Assembly (NCBI GenBank): GCA_031269465.1
Contig: JAISZB010000364.1
Span: forward strand, 1-37,569
Source: Clostridiales bacterium
Lineage (GTDB): Bacteria > Bacillota > Clostridia > Lachnospirales > WQUN01
Direction of reading: 5' to 3'
DNA length: 37,569 bases
The notes under the pieces were generated by a model. The model was not told the origin of the DNA. It saw nothing but the letters and a program-made list of their open reading frames with translations, and did not search any database. Made by a program: the position numbers and the translations under genes. Below are positions 9,597 through 16,603 of the stretch, one piece after another (the first letter of the stretch is position 1; every line of letters starts with the position of its first letter).

Positions 9597-9917
9597 TTAC
9601 ACAATCCTAACATCCATGAAGACAAACAACACAAGCGCGACAGCGGCAACAACCGCAACTGTAATTAAGACTCCTTTAAGCAAAGACTTAGTCATTCCTT
9701 TTCTCCATCTTTTTGACAGCTTATTTACTATCTCTGCATCTTTTAAATTCCGCTGCGCATTGTCAACTGAAAATGTGTCTGCTATTGCCTGCAATTCAAT
9801 TTTACAGCCATCGCAACCAAGAAGGTGTTCCTCTACCATCGACTTGCTCTCATCGCTGCATACTCCATCGTGATACAACGGCAGCAAATCCTTTATGACT
9901 TCACAAGATATATTCAT
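9597..9917 (-). CDS. Zinc-finger anti-sigma factor (short form)
   Basis: The 106-aa protein has an N-terminal zf-HC2 domain: CEVIKDLLPLYHDGVCS, then H31-x3-C35-x2-C38 (HLLGCDGC), the zinc-binding anti-sigma motif that holds an ECF sigma factor. One membrane helix (about residues 80-100) lies at the C-terminus. The ATG overlaps the sigma stop codon (ATGA), and GGAGG precedes it, so the start is firm and the genes are coupled. Clostridial relatives usually continue for a large extracytoplasmic domain; here the protein stops 5-6 residues after the helix. It may be a natural minimal form or a truncation. Confidence 0.8.
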   Translation of the reverse strand: MNISCEVIKDLLPLYHDGVCSDESKSMVEEHLLGCDGCKIELQAIADTFSVDNAQRNLKDAEIVNKLSKRWRKGMTKSLLKGVLITVAVVAAVALVLFVFMDVRIV

Positions 9918-10390
9918 TGCATCTCCTCCCGCAATCTTATTTTTGCCCTGTAAAATACCAGTCTCGCCCAACTATCGGTTTTTTCAAACAATGCGCCGAT
10001 TTGAGAAAACGGCAGTTCTCCAAATACCCTCAAAGTAAAGACCTCCTTATATGGTTCGGCCAGACTGTGAAGCAGAACGTGCAATCGTGAAGTCGTTTCT
10101 TTATCAAGAAAATCTATTTCCAAGTTTGACGCTGTATCTGGGTAATCCTCGCATGTCACAGCAGTCCTCCTCTTTTGCCTTTGATAGAGGGAGAAGTAAG
10201 TGTTCTTAGCAATTTGGCAGAGCCACACGTATAATTTACAGTTTCCATTAAATTGCTCTATTTTTCTCAGAGCCTTGAAAAAAGTTTCCTGAGTCACTTC
10301 TTCCGCAATGTCCTTGTTCCGACATAAGGTTAAAGCGTATTTATATACATCAGAAAAGTATTCCGTATATATCTCTCCGAAGTCTGTCAC
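9914..10390 (-). CDS. ECF-type RNA polymerase sigma factor
   Basis: The 158-aa protein has region 2 (YFSDVYKYALTLCRNKDIAEEVTQE, about residues 10-35, then TFFKALRKIEQF) and region 4 (LPFSQIGALFEKTDSWARLVFYRAK, about 124-150), joined by a linker as in SigX/SigW-like ECF factors. The GTG start has AGGAGGTGAG upstream. It leads an operon with its anti-sigma (overlapping) and an ABC exporter. A TGAAAC-type element upstream suggests autoregulation. The inducing signal is not known. Confidence 0.9.
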   Translation of the reverse strand: MTDFGEIYTEYFSDVYKYALTLCRNKDIAEEVTQETFFKALRKIEQFNGNCKLYVWLCQIAKNTYFSLYQRQKRRTAVTCEDYPDTASNLEIDFLDKETTSRLHVLLHSLAEPYKEVFTLRVFGELPFSQIGALFEKTDSWARLVFYRAKIRLREEMQ

Positions 10391-10410
10391 TTTCTCACCT
10401 CCTACTCATA

Positions 10411-10437
10411 AGACTTGACTTTAGTAAAAACGTTTCA
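10411..10437 (-). promoter_or_regulatory. Possible ECF-type autoregulated promoter
   Basis: On the minus strand TGAAAC (10437-10432) is followed after 17 bases by GTCT (10414-10411), about 21 bases before the sigma GTG. TGAAAC is the usual -35 of SigW/SigX-like ECF promoters; the -10 only partly fits CGTC/CGTA. A plausible but unproven autoregulation site. Confidence 0.4.
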
Positions 10438-10822
10438 AAGCATTTATTTTCTTTTCGTCCTATATCGCCTTGCATATGCTGAACTAATTTGCATAGCGGA
10501 TAGCAGCGCCTGAATGCGCCGAGATTTTTGCCATATTGTATATACCCAGAAGCTGTGATAAAATCATGTCAGCGAACTGATAATTGATGCGGAAAACGGA
10601 CGCTTTCACATCCAATCGAAGATTTTATGCGACCCGCTCATACACTTTGGCAAAGTGTGAGCGGATCCTGCCGGGAGTTTGCGCCGTGTCGCGGCGTTTA
10701 CGGCGGCACAGGCCGCCGCTGCATGACGATGGAATCGCTCTGTTGCAGCTCCTAAATCTGTCGCGAAACCCAAAGCCCCCGCATACAATCTTTCGATTGC
10801 ATACAGCGGTTTCTTCCGCGGA
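10438..10822. other. Gap with hairpins, no confident gene
   Basis: A strong hairpin lies at 10634-10664 (CCGCTCATACACTTTG paired with CAAAGTGTGAGCGG, one bulged base). A smaller one around 10785-10797 has the loop TTTC (CAATC...GATTG). The GC-rich part after 10580 may be a decayed 5' part of the McrC-like ORF that follows, but a stop codon interrupts that frame. A short TGCATATGC/TTTGCATA pair near 10471-10496 recalls the palindromic elements but is not a clear copy. Confidence 0.4.
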
Positions 10823-11335
10823 ATGCCTGCGGGGGAAGAATATTACGCGATGGGCTCGATGCGAGAAGTGATAAAACTTAAGAAGTCGGACATTCTCGCG
10901 GAATTATCCTATGAATTGATTCCCTCTGTTGAGGAAGTGGAGATGTTTATCCGAAACCCAAAAGACCAAGTTATGCTTAACGCGCCGCGAGGATTAAGCC
11001 GTTCGTTTGCAAGAGCGTACGAACCGTTTATGGTGCGCGAATTTGATGAATTTACTGAAGATGCCCCGGGCAACCGCCTGATAAAGCGCGCAATTACTCA
11101 TTTGCTAAGGCAAGGCGGATTTGCGGCTGTCCGCAATCATAATTTGAAGTTCTTGCGGTGGAGCCTTGCCAGAGCTGCCGATGTCCGCTGCCGCAAAATA
11201 CCGGCTCAGCGTGTCGGCGGCAATGAAATCAGCGTGAAAACACTCGACCTTTCGCAGCTATTCAACAGAATGCAGGAACAGCTTGAAGATTTGGCGGAAG
11301 CCCTGAAAGGCTTAGATAAGGCGGTAGCGCTATGA
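10823..11335 (+). CDS. Hypothetical protein, McrC/LlaJI-like segment
   Basis: The 170-aa ORF lacks a visible ribosome site at its first ATG. The segment EPFMVREFDEFTEDAPGNRLIKRAITHLLR (about residues 66-97) resembles the central motif of the McrBC 5-methylcytosine restriction component (PF10117: C-E-(Y/F)-D-E-F-S/T-E-D...N-R...). The first 50 and last 40 residues (LDLSQLFNRMQEQLEDLAEAL) are not recognised. It is much shorter than McrC (about 350-400 aa), so it is a fragment or a chimera. It ends in TGA overlapping the ATG of mmcQ. The family assignment is weak; a real translated gene is likely from the overlap. Confidence 0.4.
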   Translation: MPAGEEYYAMGSMREVIKLKKSDILAELSYELIPSVEEVEMFIRNPKDQVMLNAPRGLSRSFARAYEPFMVREFDEFTEDAPGNRLIKRAITHLLRQGGFAAVRNHNLKFLRWSLARAADVRCRKIPAQRVGGNEISVKTLDLSQLFNRMQEQLEDLAEALKGLDKAVAL

Positions 11336-11809
11336 CCCGCAAAGGCATCATCGACTGCTGCTTGACATTCCCCGCCGCTTGCGAGGACTACCCGTTTTAC
11401 GATATCACAGACCCCACCGCATGGACGGTTATGCGGCACAGGACAAACAAGAAATCTTTCGTCCTGATATACCAATTTGCAGTCAAATGTACCTGTTTTG
11501 GAGCTTGACTGTCCATTGAATGGTGCGATTGATATCGGAATTTTGCACTCGCTGTATAATCAAGCTCCAAAATCGGAACTATCAATGCAAACAGTATATG
11601 AGCGAAACGGCAAGTTGCGCGCCAATCTCAAATGCAAACCGTTTGAAGCAGACTTCTTGCGTCAGGCTTTCGAGGGCGTTATGCCGGCATACCACATGGA
11701 TAAGGAACATTGGAACACGGCAGTCATCGACTCTGACGCGCCGGTCAAGGAAATAAAGCGGCAAATAGCGGTAAGCTATGATTTGATTAAGCCGAAAGAG
11801 AGGAAACTC
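11332..11809 (+). pseudogene. MmcQ/YjbR family protein, split by palindromic element
   Basis: The first part (11332-11469) reads TRKGIIDCCLTFPAACEDYPF...WTVMRHRTNKKSFVLI. The second part (from 11597) reads YERNGKLRANLKCKPFEADFLRQ...YHMDKEHWNTAVI...SYDLIKPKERK. Together they make a full MmcQ/YjbR domain (PF04237, a CyaY-like fold, DNA-binding in some members). Between them sits a 127-bp palindromic element plus a duplicated TA. Translation from 11332 now stops at 11508 inside the element. Deleting the element and one TA gives codons ATA-TAT-GAG, exactly the expected I-Y-E. The second half could start at an ATG the element supplies (11585). The frame also runs on into the DUF2200 sequence without a stop. 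Confidence 0.85.
11470..11596. mobile_element. TA-flanked palindromic element inside mmcQ
   Basis: This 127-bp copy has borders defined by the interrupted gene: TA at 11468-11469 and TA at 11597-11598, with ends TACCAATTTGCA and TGCAAACAGTA. The inner stem is TTTTGGAGCTTGA / TCAAGCTCCAAAA (13 bp, perfect), and the core is GTGCGATTGATATCGGAATT followed by TTGCAC. The same layout occurs at 18276 and, inverted as a whole, at 20418. The insert with duplicated TA is 129 bases, a multiple of three, but it carries an in-frame TGA. Confidence 0.9.
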
Positions 11810-12160
11810 ATGGGAAGCGAACGTGTGTGCAAAATGAAAGTTGCAGCTGTCTATCCGTTGCTTGTCCAAAAAGTGGAACGAAAAGGACGATCCAAAGAAG
11901 AAGTAGATACCGTTACTTGCTGGTTGACAGGATACGATGAGTGGGGCTTGCAATCTCAAATTGAAAAAGGCGTTGATTACGAGACATTCTTTTCAGAAGC
12001 CCCACAGATTAACCCTAACGCCTCTAAAATTACAGGGGTGGTCTGCGGCATTCGCGTTGAGGACATCGACGACCCTCTGATACAGAAAGTCCGCTGGCTT
12101 GACAAACTTGTGGATGAGTTGGCTAAGGGCAAACCGATGGAAAAGATACTGAGGAGTTAG
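11810..12160 (+). CDS. DUF2200 family protein
   Basis: The 116-aa protein matches the DUF2200 family (PF09966), small proteins of unknown function. Signature segments are CKMKVAAVYPLLVQKVERKG, TCWLTGYDEWGL, DYETFFSEAPQINPNASKITG and WLDKLVDELAKGKPMEKILRS at the C-terminus. The ATG at 11810 with GAGAGG upstream gives the usual family length. The frame is also continuous with the second half of mmcQ, as if the mmcQ stop codon had been lost, so a fusion product is possible. It lies 4 bases ahead of the macro-domain gene, suggesting one transcript. Confidence 0.85.
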   Translation: MGSERVCKMKVAAVYPLLVQKVERKGRSKEEVDTVTCWLTGYDEWGLQSQIEKGVDYETFFSEAPQINPNASKITGVVCGIRVEDIDDPLIQKVRWLDKLVDELAKGKPMEKILRS

Positions 12161-12164
12161 CGCC

Positions 12165-12650
12165 ATGCCATTTACAATCGTCCATCAGGACATTACTAAG
12201 ATGAAAGTTGACGCAATCGTCAACGCCGCGAATACCGACCTCGCTATGGGCGGTGGAGTTTGCGGGGCGATATTTATGGCGGCGGGAGCGACGCAGCTTC
12301 AAGCCGCATGTGATAAACTCGCGCCGATTCAGACGGGAGAGGCGGTCATCACACCTGGTTTCAGGCTTCCCGCGAAGTTCGTCGTTCATGCGGCGGGTCC
12401 CGTCTACCGCGACGGAAAGCACGGTGAAGAGGAGCAGCTACGCTCTTGTTATCAGAATAGCTTAAAATGCGCCGCTGAGAACAAGTGCGGTAGTATCGCT
12501 TTTCCGTTGATTTCGAGCGGTATTTATGGCTACCCTAAAGACGAGGCGCTTCGTGTGGCAACTGCCGCGATTGGGGAATTCCTCATCGAACGCGATATTG
12601 ACGTTTATCTTGCCTTGTTCAACAAAGCGGCATTTACGGTCAGCGAGTAG
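12165..12650 (+). CDS. Macro domain protein (ADP-ribose hydrolase type)
   Basis: The 161-aa protein is a single macro domain of the YmdB/O-acetyl-ADP-ribose deacetylase type. It binds ADP-ribose and probably removes it from acetyl or protein groups. Visible motifs are VDAIVNAANTDLAMGGGV (residues 15-32, with the NAAN and GGGV loops that hold the ribose and pyrophosphate) and ISSGIYGYPKDEA (116-128). Many clostridial homologues carry an extra C-terminal domain after DKAAFxVSE; here the protein stops at TVSE, so it is the short form or a 3' truncation. A palindromic element begins 21 bases after the stop. Its association with DUF2200 and MmcQ genes is by operon position. Confidence 0.9.
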   Translation: MPFTIVHQDITKMKVDAIVNAANTDLAMGGGVCGAIFMAAGATQLQAACDKLAPIQTGEAVITPGFRLPAKFVVHAAGPVYRDGKHGEEEQLRSCYQNSLKCAAENKCGSIAFPLISSGIYGYPKDEALRVATAAIGEFLIERDIDVYLALFNKAAFTVSE

Positions 12651-12671
12651 CTGCAGGGCGAAGTTGCAAGC

Positions 12672-12801
12672 TATGCTGATTTGAACAGGAAAACTGATAT
12701 TTTGGGGTCGAACATACAATGCGAAATGCCGATAGCGGCGTTTCGAACATTGAAAATTGATAATCCAAACCCAAAATCGATACATTCGCTTCAAATCAGT
12801 A
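12672..12801. repeat. TA-flanked palindromic element
   Basis: The left end is TATGCTGATTTG and the right end CAAATCAGTA, with TA on both sides. The inner stem ATTTTGGGG pairs imperfectly with CCAAACCCAAAAT. The core GAAATGCCGATAGCGGCGTTT is itself palindromic and shares GAAATGCCGAT with other copies. At 12795-12810 ATCAGTATATACTGAT is a perfect palindrome where a second, degenerate left end abuts. Confidence 0.75.
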
Positions 12802-12810
12802 TATACTGAT

Positions 12811-13415
12811 GAGCATTGCATCGTAGAACATCTAGCGATGTGGAAGCTCTCGACGAACTGCCTCGACCGCAAGCTATTCTCTAAAACCAGGACTGGAAAA
12901 GGCTGAGAGCCGAGAAAAAACCTCCGTTGCCCTCGCCATGGCTCATGAAGCGGCATTACCCTGCCTAGCATGAAGAAAGCTAACGACTGGTAGAGAAAGC
13001 AGGGATATAAAGGAAAATCACTGTGTCACTGTTTTTTTGCTGCATTGACAACTCAAATTTAGACAAAGCCTGAAGCCACTTTAATAGAATGGTTTCAGGC
13101 TTTTTTGGGCCAAAAATCGAAATGCTCATTTCACCTCTCTATCAACGCTTTCAGCGGCCATGCTTCGCATATTAAACTGCCTGAAAATAGGCTCAATTAA
13201 CTTCAAATCGAAATGAAGAATGATTAAGGCGGAATTATAGACGAATGTTTCCGATAATTCGCTCGCTCTACGCTTAAATCGCAGTGTAAGCAGTTGCAAA
13301 AATACGCTGAAGGCGTATAATTGGAGTGACATAAATTTAGTTGGAATTTTTTGCGGGCTTTTTGAGAATAATTTAATATGAGATTTATAAACTTCCTTAG
13401 CCTGTTTCCTGGCAA
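12811..13415. other. Gap without a recognised gene
   Basis: Only short frames are present on either strand (minus strand up to about 68 codons at 13126-13415), none recognisable. A terminator-like hairpin sits at 13066-13106. The stretch 12860-13060 has a base composition like coding DNA but is broken by stops, perhaps an eroded gene. Confidence 0.45.
13066..13106 (+). terminator. Rho-independent terminator
   Basis: AAGCCTGAAGCCA pairs with TGGTTTCAGGCTT, followed by a run of six T. It lies about 420 bases after the macro-domain gene and probably ends that transcript or a lost gene. Confidence 0.7.
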
Positions 13416-13736
13416 ATGAGCATAGAAAAGCGCGTAAAAAAAGAGGTGTATAAAGTGTCTAGCGGCGCATTGTCATTTGAAGACGCAGAACGAGTCCGAA
13501 ATGAGGCCAGGGCCCGATTAGAGCGCAAAAAGCTTGAATCATGCGGCATGCCTCATAGAGAGGGCGAAACGGAAATTTTGGAAAGAGCCCTGTGCGAATT
13601 GGCAATGATAGGCAGAACCAATATAACATGTCCGCGTTGCGGCCATAAGCTTACATTGATACTGCATGGATCAACCGGTGAAATAAAATGCAGCAACCCT
13701 AATCTTTGCATAAAGTATGCATACCACGGCCTTTAG
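13416..13736 (+). CDS. Small zinc-ribbon protein of unknown function
   Basis: The 106-aa protein has a charged, probably helical first half (residues 1-60, rich in Arg, Lys and Glu) and a C-terminal zinc ribbon: C72-P-R-C75-G then C92-S-N-P-N-L-C98. The second knuckle has unusual spacing (CX5C). I do not recognise the family. The ATG at 13416 has no good ribosome site; GTG at 13455, with AAGAGGTG 7 bases upstream, would give a 93-aa protein and may be the real start. The thioesterase gene follows by 67 bases. Possibly a nucleic-acid-binding protein; no firm function. Confidence 0.55.
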   Translation: MSIEKRVKKEVYKVSSGALSFEDAERVRNEARARLERKKLESCGMPHREGETEILERALCELAMIGRTNITCPRCGHKLTLILHGSTGEIKCSNPNLCIKYAYHGL

Positions 13737-13803
13737 CATATCTATGTGCAATAAGAGGCCTGTCGCCATTTCTTAGAAGTGAATGCCGTCATAGGAGGAA
13801 AGC

Positions 13804-14277
13804 ATGAAAGAAATAAATCCAGAGCACTTGAACGCCATTATTAGCCTGGCGAACCGCAGCCCTTATTTTGACCTTTTGTCAATGAAACTACGTGAAATGG
13901 AAATAGGGTATGCCAGAGTTGAAATCGACGTGATCAAAAAGCATCTAAATCCGTTTGGCTGGCTTCATGGGGGCGTCTATTCATCCATTATCGACGCAGC
14001 CTCCTACTGGTCGCTGTACTGCGAAATGGAGGAGGATGCGGGTGCGGTTTCCATTGATTTGAATGTTGATTTCACGCTTACTGTAAACCAAGGAAAAATA
14101 ACAGCCGAAGGCAAGCCGATTAAAATCGGCAGAAGCATCCTAATTGCGGAAGCGTCGGTAAAAGATGAAAGAGGCAAGCTTCTTGCTCATGGAAGATCAA
14201 AGTTGTTGATGACGCCAGGATTGCAGACTATAAGCCAAGCGGCCAGAGGCATTGCCATACCCCCAAAATTCCTTTAG
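13804..14277 (+). CDS. PaaI-family (hotdog) acyl-CoA thioesterase
   Basis: The 157-aa hotdog-fold protein hydrolyses acyl- or aryl-CoA thioesters. The family motif HLNPFGWLHGGVYSSIIDAA (residues 47-66) includes Asn49, the HGG turn at 55-57 and Asp64, the catalytic positions of PaaI/YdiI-type enzymes. SIDLNVDFT (84-92) and GRSILIAEA (108-116) are the usual later strands. The ribosome site ATAGGAGGAAAGC directly precedes the ATG. A strong terminator follows 12 bases after the stop, so it ends its transcript. The substrate is unknown. Confidence 0.85.
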   Translation: MKEINPEHLNAIISLANRSPYFDLLSMKLREMEIGYARVEIDVIKKHLNPFGWLHGGVYSSIIDAASYWSLYCEMEEDAGAVSIDLNVDFTLTVNQGKITAEGKPIKIGRSILIAEASVKDERGKLLAHGRSKLLMTPGLQTISQAARGIAIPPKFL

Positions 14278-14288
14278 AAAGCACTGCT

Positions 14289-14332
14289 AAAGCCGGGCGC
14301 ATCAGGAATAGTCCTGATGCGCCCGGCTTTTA
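14289..14332 (+). terminator. Strong rho-independent terminator
   Basis: AAAGCCGGGCGCATCAGGA pairs with TCCTGATGCGCCCGGCTTT across the loop ATAG (19-bp stem), followed by Ts. It ends the thioesterase transcript. Confidence 0.9.
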
Positions 14333-14381
14333 GATCAGGAAATGATAAGCCTTCATCAGATCAGCGGAGAATGGTTGCGCA

Positions 14382-14484
14382 TATGCTGATTTGCATATGA
14401 AATCTCCTTTTTTGAGCTTGATTATGCAAATAAGCATAATTAATGGATGTTAAAGCTCAAGCGCTTTTGATTGCAAATCAATAT
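14382..14484. repeat. TA-flanked palindromic element
   Basis: The left end is TATGCTGATTTGCATATGAA and the right end TTGCAAATCAATATA. The inner stem TTGAGCTT pairs with AAAGCTCAA, and the core ATTATGCAAATAAGCATAAT is a separate palindrome. It sits just after the 3' end of the minus-strand gene at 14500. Confidence 0.75.
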
Positions 14485-14499
14485 AAAAAGTCGTGAAAC

Positions 14500-15060
14500 C
14501 TAATTGTTGAAGGTGTTTTTAGCAGCCTCAATCTTGTCCATATACTGAATTTGAGTGTTATTGTGAACTGATGAGACTATCTGGATGAAGCTTTCTCTCT
14601 TTGGAGTTTCAAAGCCGAATGGACTTTTCGGGAACATGCTTCTGATTAACTGCATCGCATCTTTTGCGCCTGATTGATCAATCTCTTCGCCTCTGCTGGA
14701 GAGCATGGCGAACAGTGCTCCAAGCCTCCAGGTGAGCGCTTTTGCGCAGACGGAGTTTAGCAAGGTGCCTACGAAAGGGATCTGCCCCAGCATTTTGTCA
14801 GATGCAAAGTCTATTAAGAGTTCTTCTGAAAGGCTCCCAAGAAGCGGGCCTACAGATTCGACGTCCAGTGGAGGCCGGCTGTAAATGCTTCTTATGTTGT
14901 TAAATAGCGGTGCATAGTGTGTTCCTATAGCGGCAGCGTCAGATATGGACATGAAGGGAAACCTAAAATCGCCGCTTATTCCCTGAATCCATGAGTTTGA
15001 AGAGGCTTTGCCGCTTATTTCAATATAGGCGCTGAGCGCAAGGCTTTCGCTGTAGGTCAT
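14500..15060 (-). CDS. Hypothetical helical protein
   Basis: The 186-aa protein has no family I can name with confidence. Residues about 85-125 (DFASDKMLGQIPFVGTLLNSVCAKALTWRLGALFAML) look like an amphipathic or membrane helix pair of the IPxVGxxLN type, seen in the C-terminal parts of YcjF/DUF697 and EcsC-like proteins. The rest is polar and mostly helical; no signal peptide. CAGGAGG lies 10 bases before the ATG, so it is likely expressed. It is monocistronic, with palindromic elements on both sides. A stress- or membrane-associated role is a guess only. Confidence 0.55.
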   Translation of the reverse strand: MTYSESLALSAYIEISGKASSNSWIQGISGDFRFPFMSISDAAAIGTHYAPLFNNIRSIYSRPPLDVESVGPLLGSLSEELLIDFASDKMLGQIPFVGTLLNSVCAKALTWRLGALFAMLSSRGEEIDQSGAKDAMQLIRSMFPKSPFGFETPKRESFIQIVSSVHNNTQIQYMDKIEAAKNTFNN

Positions 15061-15133
15061 TTGAAAATACCTCCTGATTTTTCGCGCGCCGCCTGAAGTT
15101 CCAGCGTCAGGATTGAAGGGGCGTATGCTTATT

Positions 15134-15226
15134 TATACTGATATTTGCACCCAAAAGTTCCAATTTTGAGGCCGTATTGGATAATCCGAACCAAAATCGG
15201 TACATATAGTTGCAAATCAGCATCTA
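15134..15226. repeat. TA-flanked palindromic element
   Basis: The left end is TATACTGATATTTGCA and the right end TTGCAAATCAGCAT. The interior (AAAAGTTCCAATTTTGAGG ... GGATAATCCGAACCAAAATC) belongs to a second sequence subtype, shared with the outer element at 24146. Confidence 0.7.
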
Positions 15227-15423
15227 GTAGTGCCAAAGACGTTAAAAATGGAATAATAGCAGTCATGAATTTACAGCATCTCTCTGACAATAAAGAGCAG
15301 CATTCATGAATGCCTAAAATAGATCAATTTTGAGCTGCATAAACCTTAGGTAGACGCTTGCGCTAATTATACAGCTAATTGCCAAAGGCTGCAATAGCCA
15401 GAGAGATAATTGCGTCCTCTCAA

Positions 15424-15526
15424 ATATGCTGATTCACATTTGTAATTTCCTATTTTGGAGTTAAACTGCAGGATGAAAGTGGACTGTTAAGCTCCAAAAT
15501 AAGTGCATTGACTGCAAATAGGAATA
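15424..15526. repeat. TA-flanked palindromic element
   Basis: The left end is ATATGCTGATTCACA, and the right end TGCAAATAGGAATA is diverged. The inner stem TATTTTGGAGTTAA / TTAAGCTCCAAAATA is nearly perfect. A decayed copy upstream of the ahpC promoter. Confidence 0.65.
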
Positions 15527-15625
15527 TGCTCATATTCTGAAGACTCTAGTAAAGGAATTTTTTCTTGAGATCATTTTTCAAATTAGCTATTGATTGTTAC
15601 ATTTTTGTTACATTGAAATTGGGCA

Positions 15626-15654
15626 TTGACAAAGTAAAAATTCATTGCTATAGT
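15626..15654 (+). promoter_or_regulatory. Near-consensus sigma-A promoter upstream of ahpC
   Basis: TTGACA (15626-15631) and TATAGT (15649-15654) are separated by exactly 17 bases, predicting a start near 15661. The nearest downstream gene is ahpC, 380 bases on. AT-rich sequence around the start (TATTAATATAATAG) has some likeness to a PerR box, but this is weak. Confidence 0.75.
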
Positions 15655-15660
15655 ATTAAT

Positions 15661-16039
15661 ATAATAGTTCTAAATTTAGAGGAAGTATAAATTGAGTTTG
15701 ATATGAATCTATTTTCACTGGCTTGCCAAGTTCATTCCTCGTTTGGCTCATGAGGAGTTTCATGCCGCTCATTCGCCTTAAGCTCAGTGCATAGAATTTG
15801 ATCATTTGTTTTCTAAGATTCAGGCTATCGATTAGCAAATTCTGTTGCTGGTTAGCGCCTATTTTGAAGCTTGCTTTCTTTAGTCAAGGCTAAGCTCAAT
15901 AGGGAGCTTCGGCATAGCATGAAGCGTATAGGCACAATGCTTCTTCTTACGCCAGCTATTCTTGCTTAAAAAGGGTTGGCGTATAACAGTGGGTTAGCCA
16001 TTGCTAATTTTATTAAAATCAATCTAGGAGGTTGTATTC
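15661..16039 (+). other. Long leader before ahpC
   Basis: About 380 bases lie between the promoter and ahpC. An AGAGGAAGT ribosome-like site at about 15679-15687 is followed by a TTG frame of only four codons. No known riboswitch or T-box pattern is recognised, and no full terminator hairpin is evident. The sequence could be a structured leader, a small RNA, or the scar of a lost first gene. Confidence 0.4.
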
Positions 16040-16603
16040 ATGTCTTTAATCAACAAAGAAATCGGAGAATTTACTGTTCAGTCCTACAAAAAGGGCGGAT
16101 TCGCAGCCGTAAGCAAAGCTGACATCCTCGGCCACTGGTCGGTGTTCGTCTTTTATCCAGCAGATTTTACGTTTGTCTGCCCTACGGAGCTTGAGGATCT
16201 CGCCAACCTTTACGGGAAGTTTCAAGGAATCGGCTGCGAAGTATACTCTGTCTCCTGCGATACCCACTTCGTACATAAGGCTTGGCACGATGCTTCCAAG
16301 ACTATAAAGAAGATAGAATATCCCATGCTTGCGGATCCTACCGGGAAGCTGGCTCGCGACTTCGACGTTTTGATCGAGGATGAGGGGATTGCGGAACGCG
16401 GCAGCTTCGTCGTAAATCCGGAGGGGCGCATAGTGGCCTATGAAGTCAATGCAGGAAATGTTGGAAGAAACGCGGATGAACTCTTTAGGAAGGTGCAGGC
16501 TTCCCAGTTTGTCGCTGAACACGGAGACCAGGTATGCCCGGCCAAGTGGCAGCCTGGAGCGCAGACGCTTAAGCCAAGCTTGGATCTTGTCGGGTTGATC
16601 TGA
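16040..16603 (+). CDS. ahpC: Peroxiredoxin AhpC
   Basis: The 187-aa typical 2-Cys peroxiredoxin of the AhpC/Prx1 class reduces hydrogen peroxide, organic peroxides and peroxynitrite in the cytoplasm. The peroxidatic Cys47 lies in FYPADFTFVCPTE, and the resolving Cys166 in GDQVCPAKW near the C-terminus, as in Salmonella AhpC. The length is standard. CTAGGAGG precedes the ATG. The stop overlaps the ahpF start by one base, so the reductase that recharges it is coupled. Full-length and intact. Confidence 0.97.
   Translation: MSLINKEIGEFTVQSYKKGGFAAVSKADILGHWSVFVFYPADFTFVCPTELEDLANLYGKFQGIGCEVYSVSCDTHFVHKAWHDASKTIKKIEYPMLADPTGKLARDFDVLIEDEGIAERGSFVVNPEGRIVAYEVNAGNVGRNADELFRKVQASQFVAEHGDQVCPAKWQPGAQTLKPSLDLVGLI

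Noticed and set aside
10471..10496. TGCATATGCTGAACTAATTT as another palindromic element
   Set aside because: Only short matching pieces without the paired ends, TA borders or an inner stem.
15656..15838. A 60-codon minus-strand frame in the ahpC leader
   Set aside because: No ribosome site or motif, and it opposes a strong plus-strand promoter.
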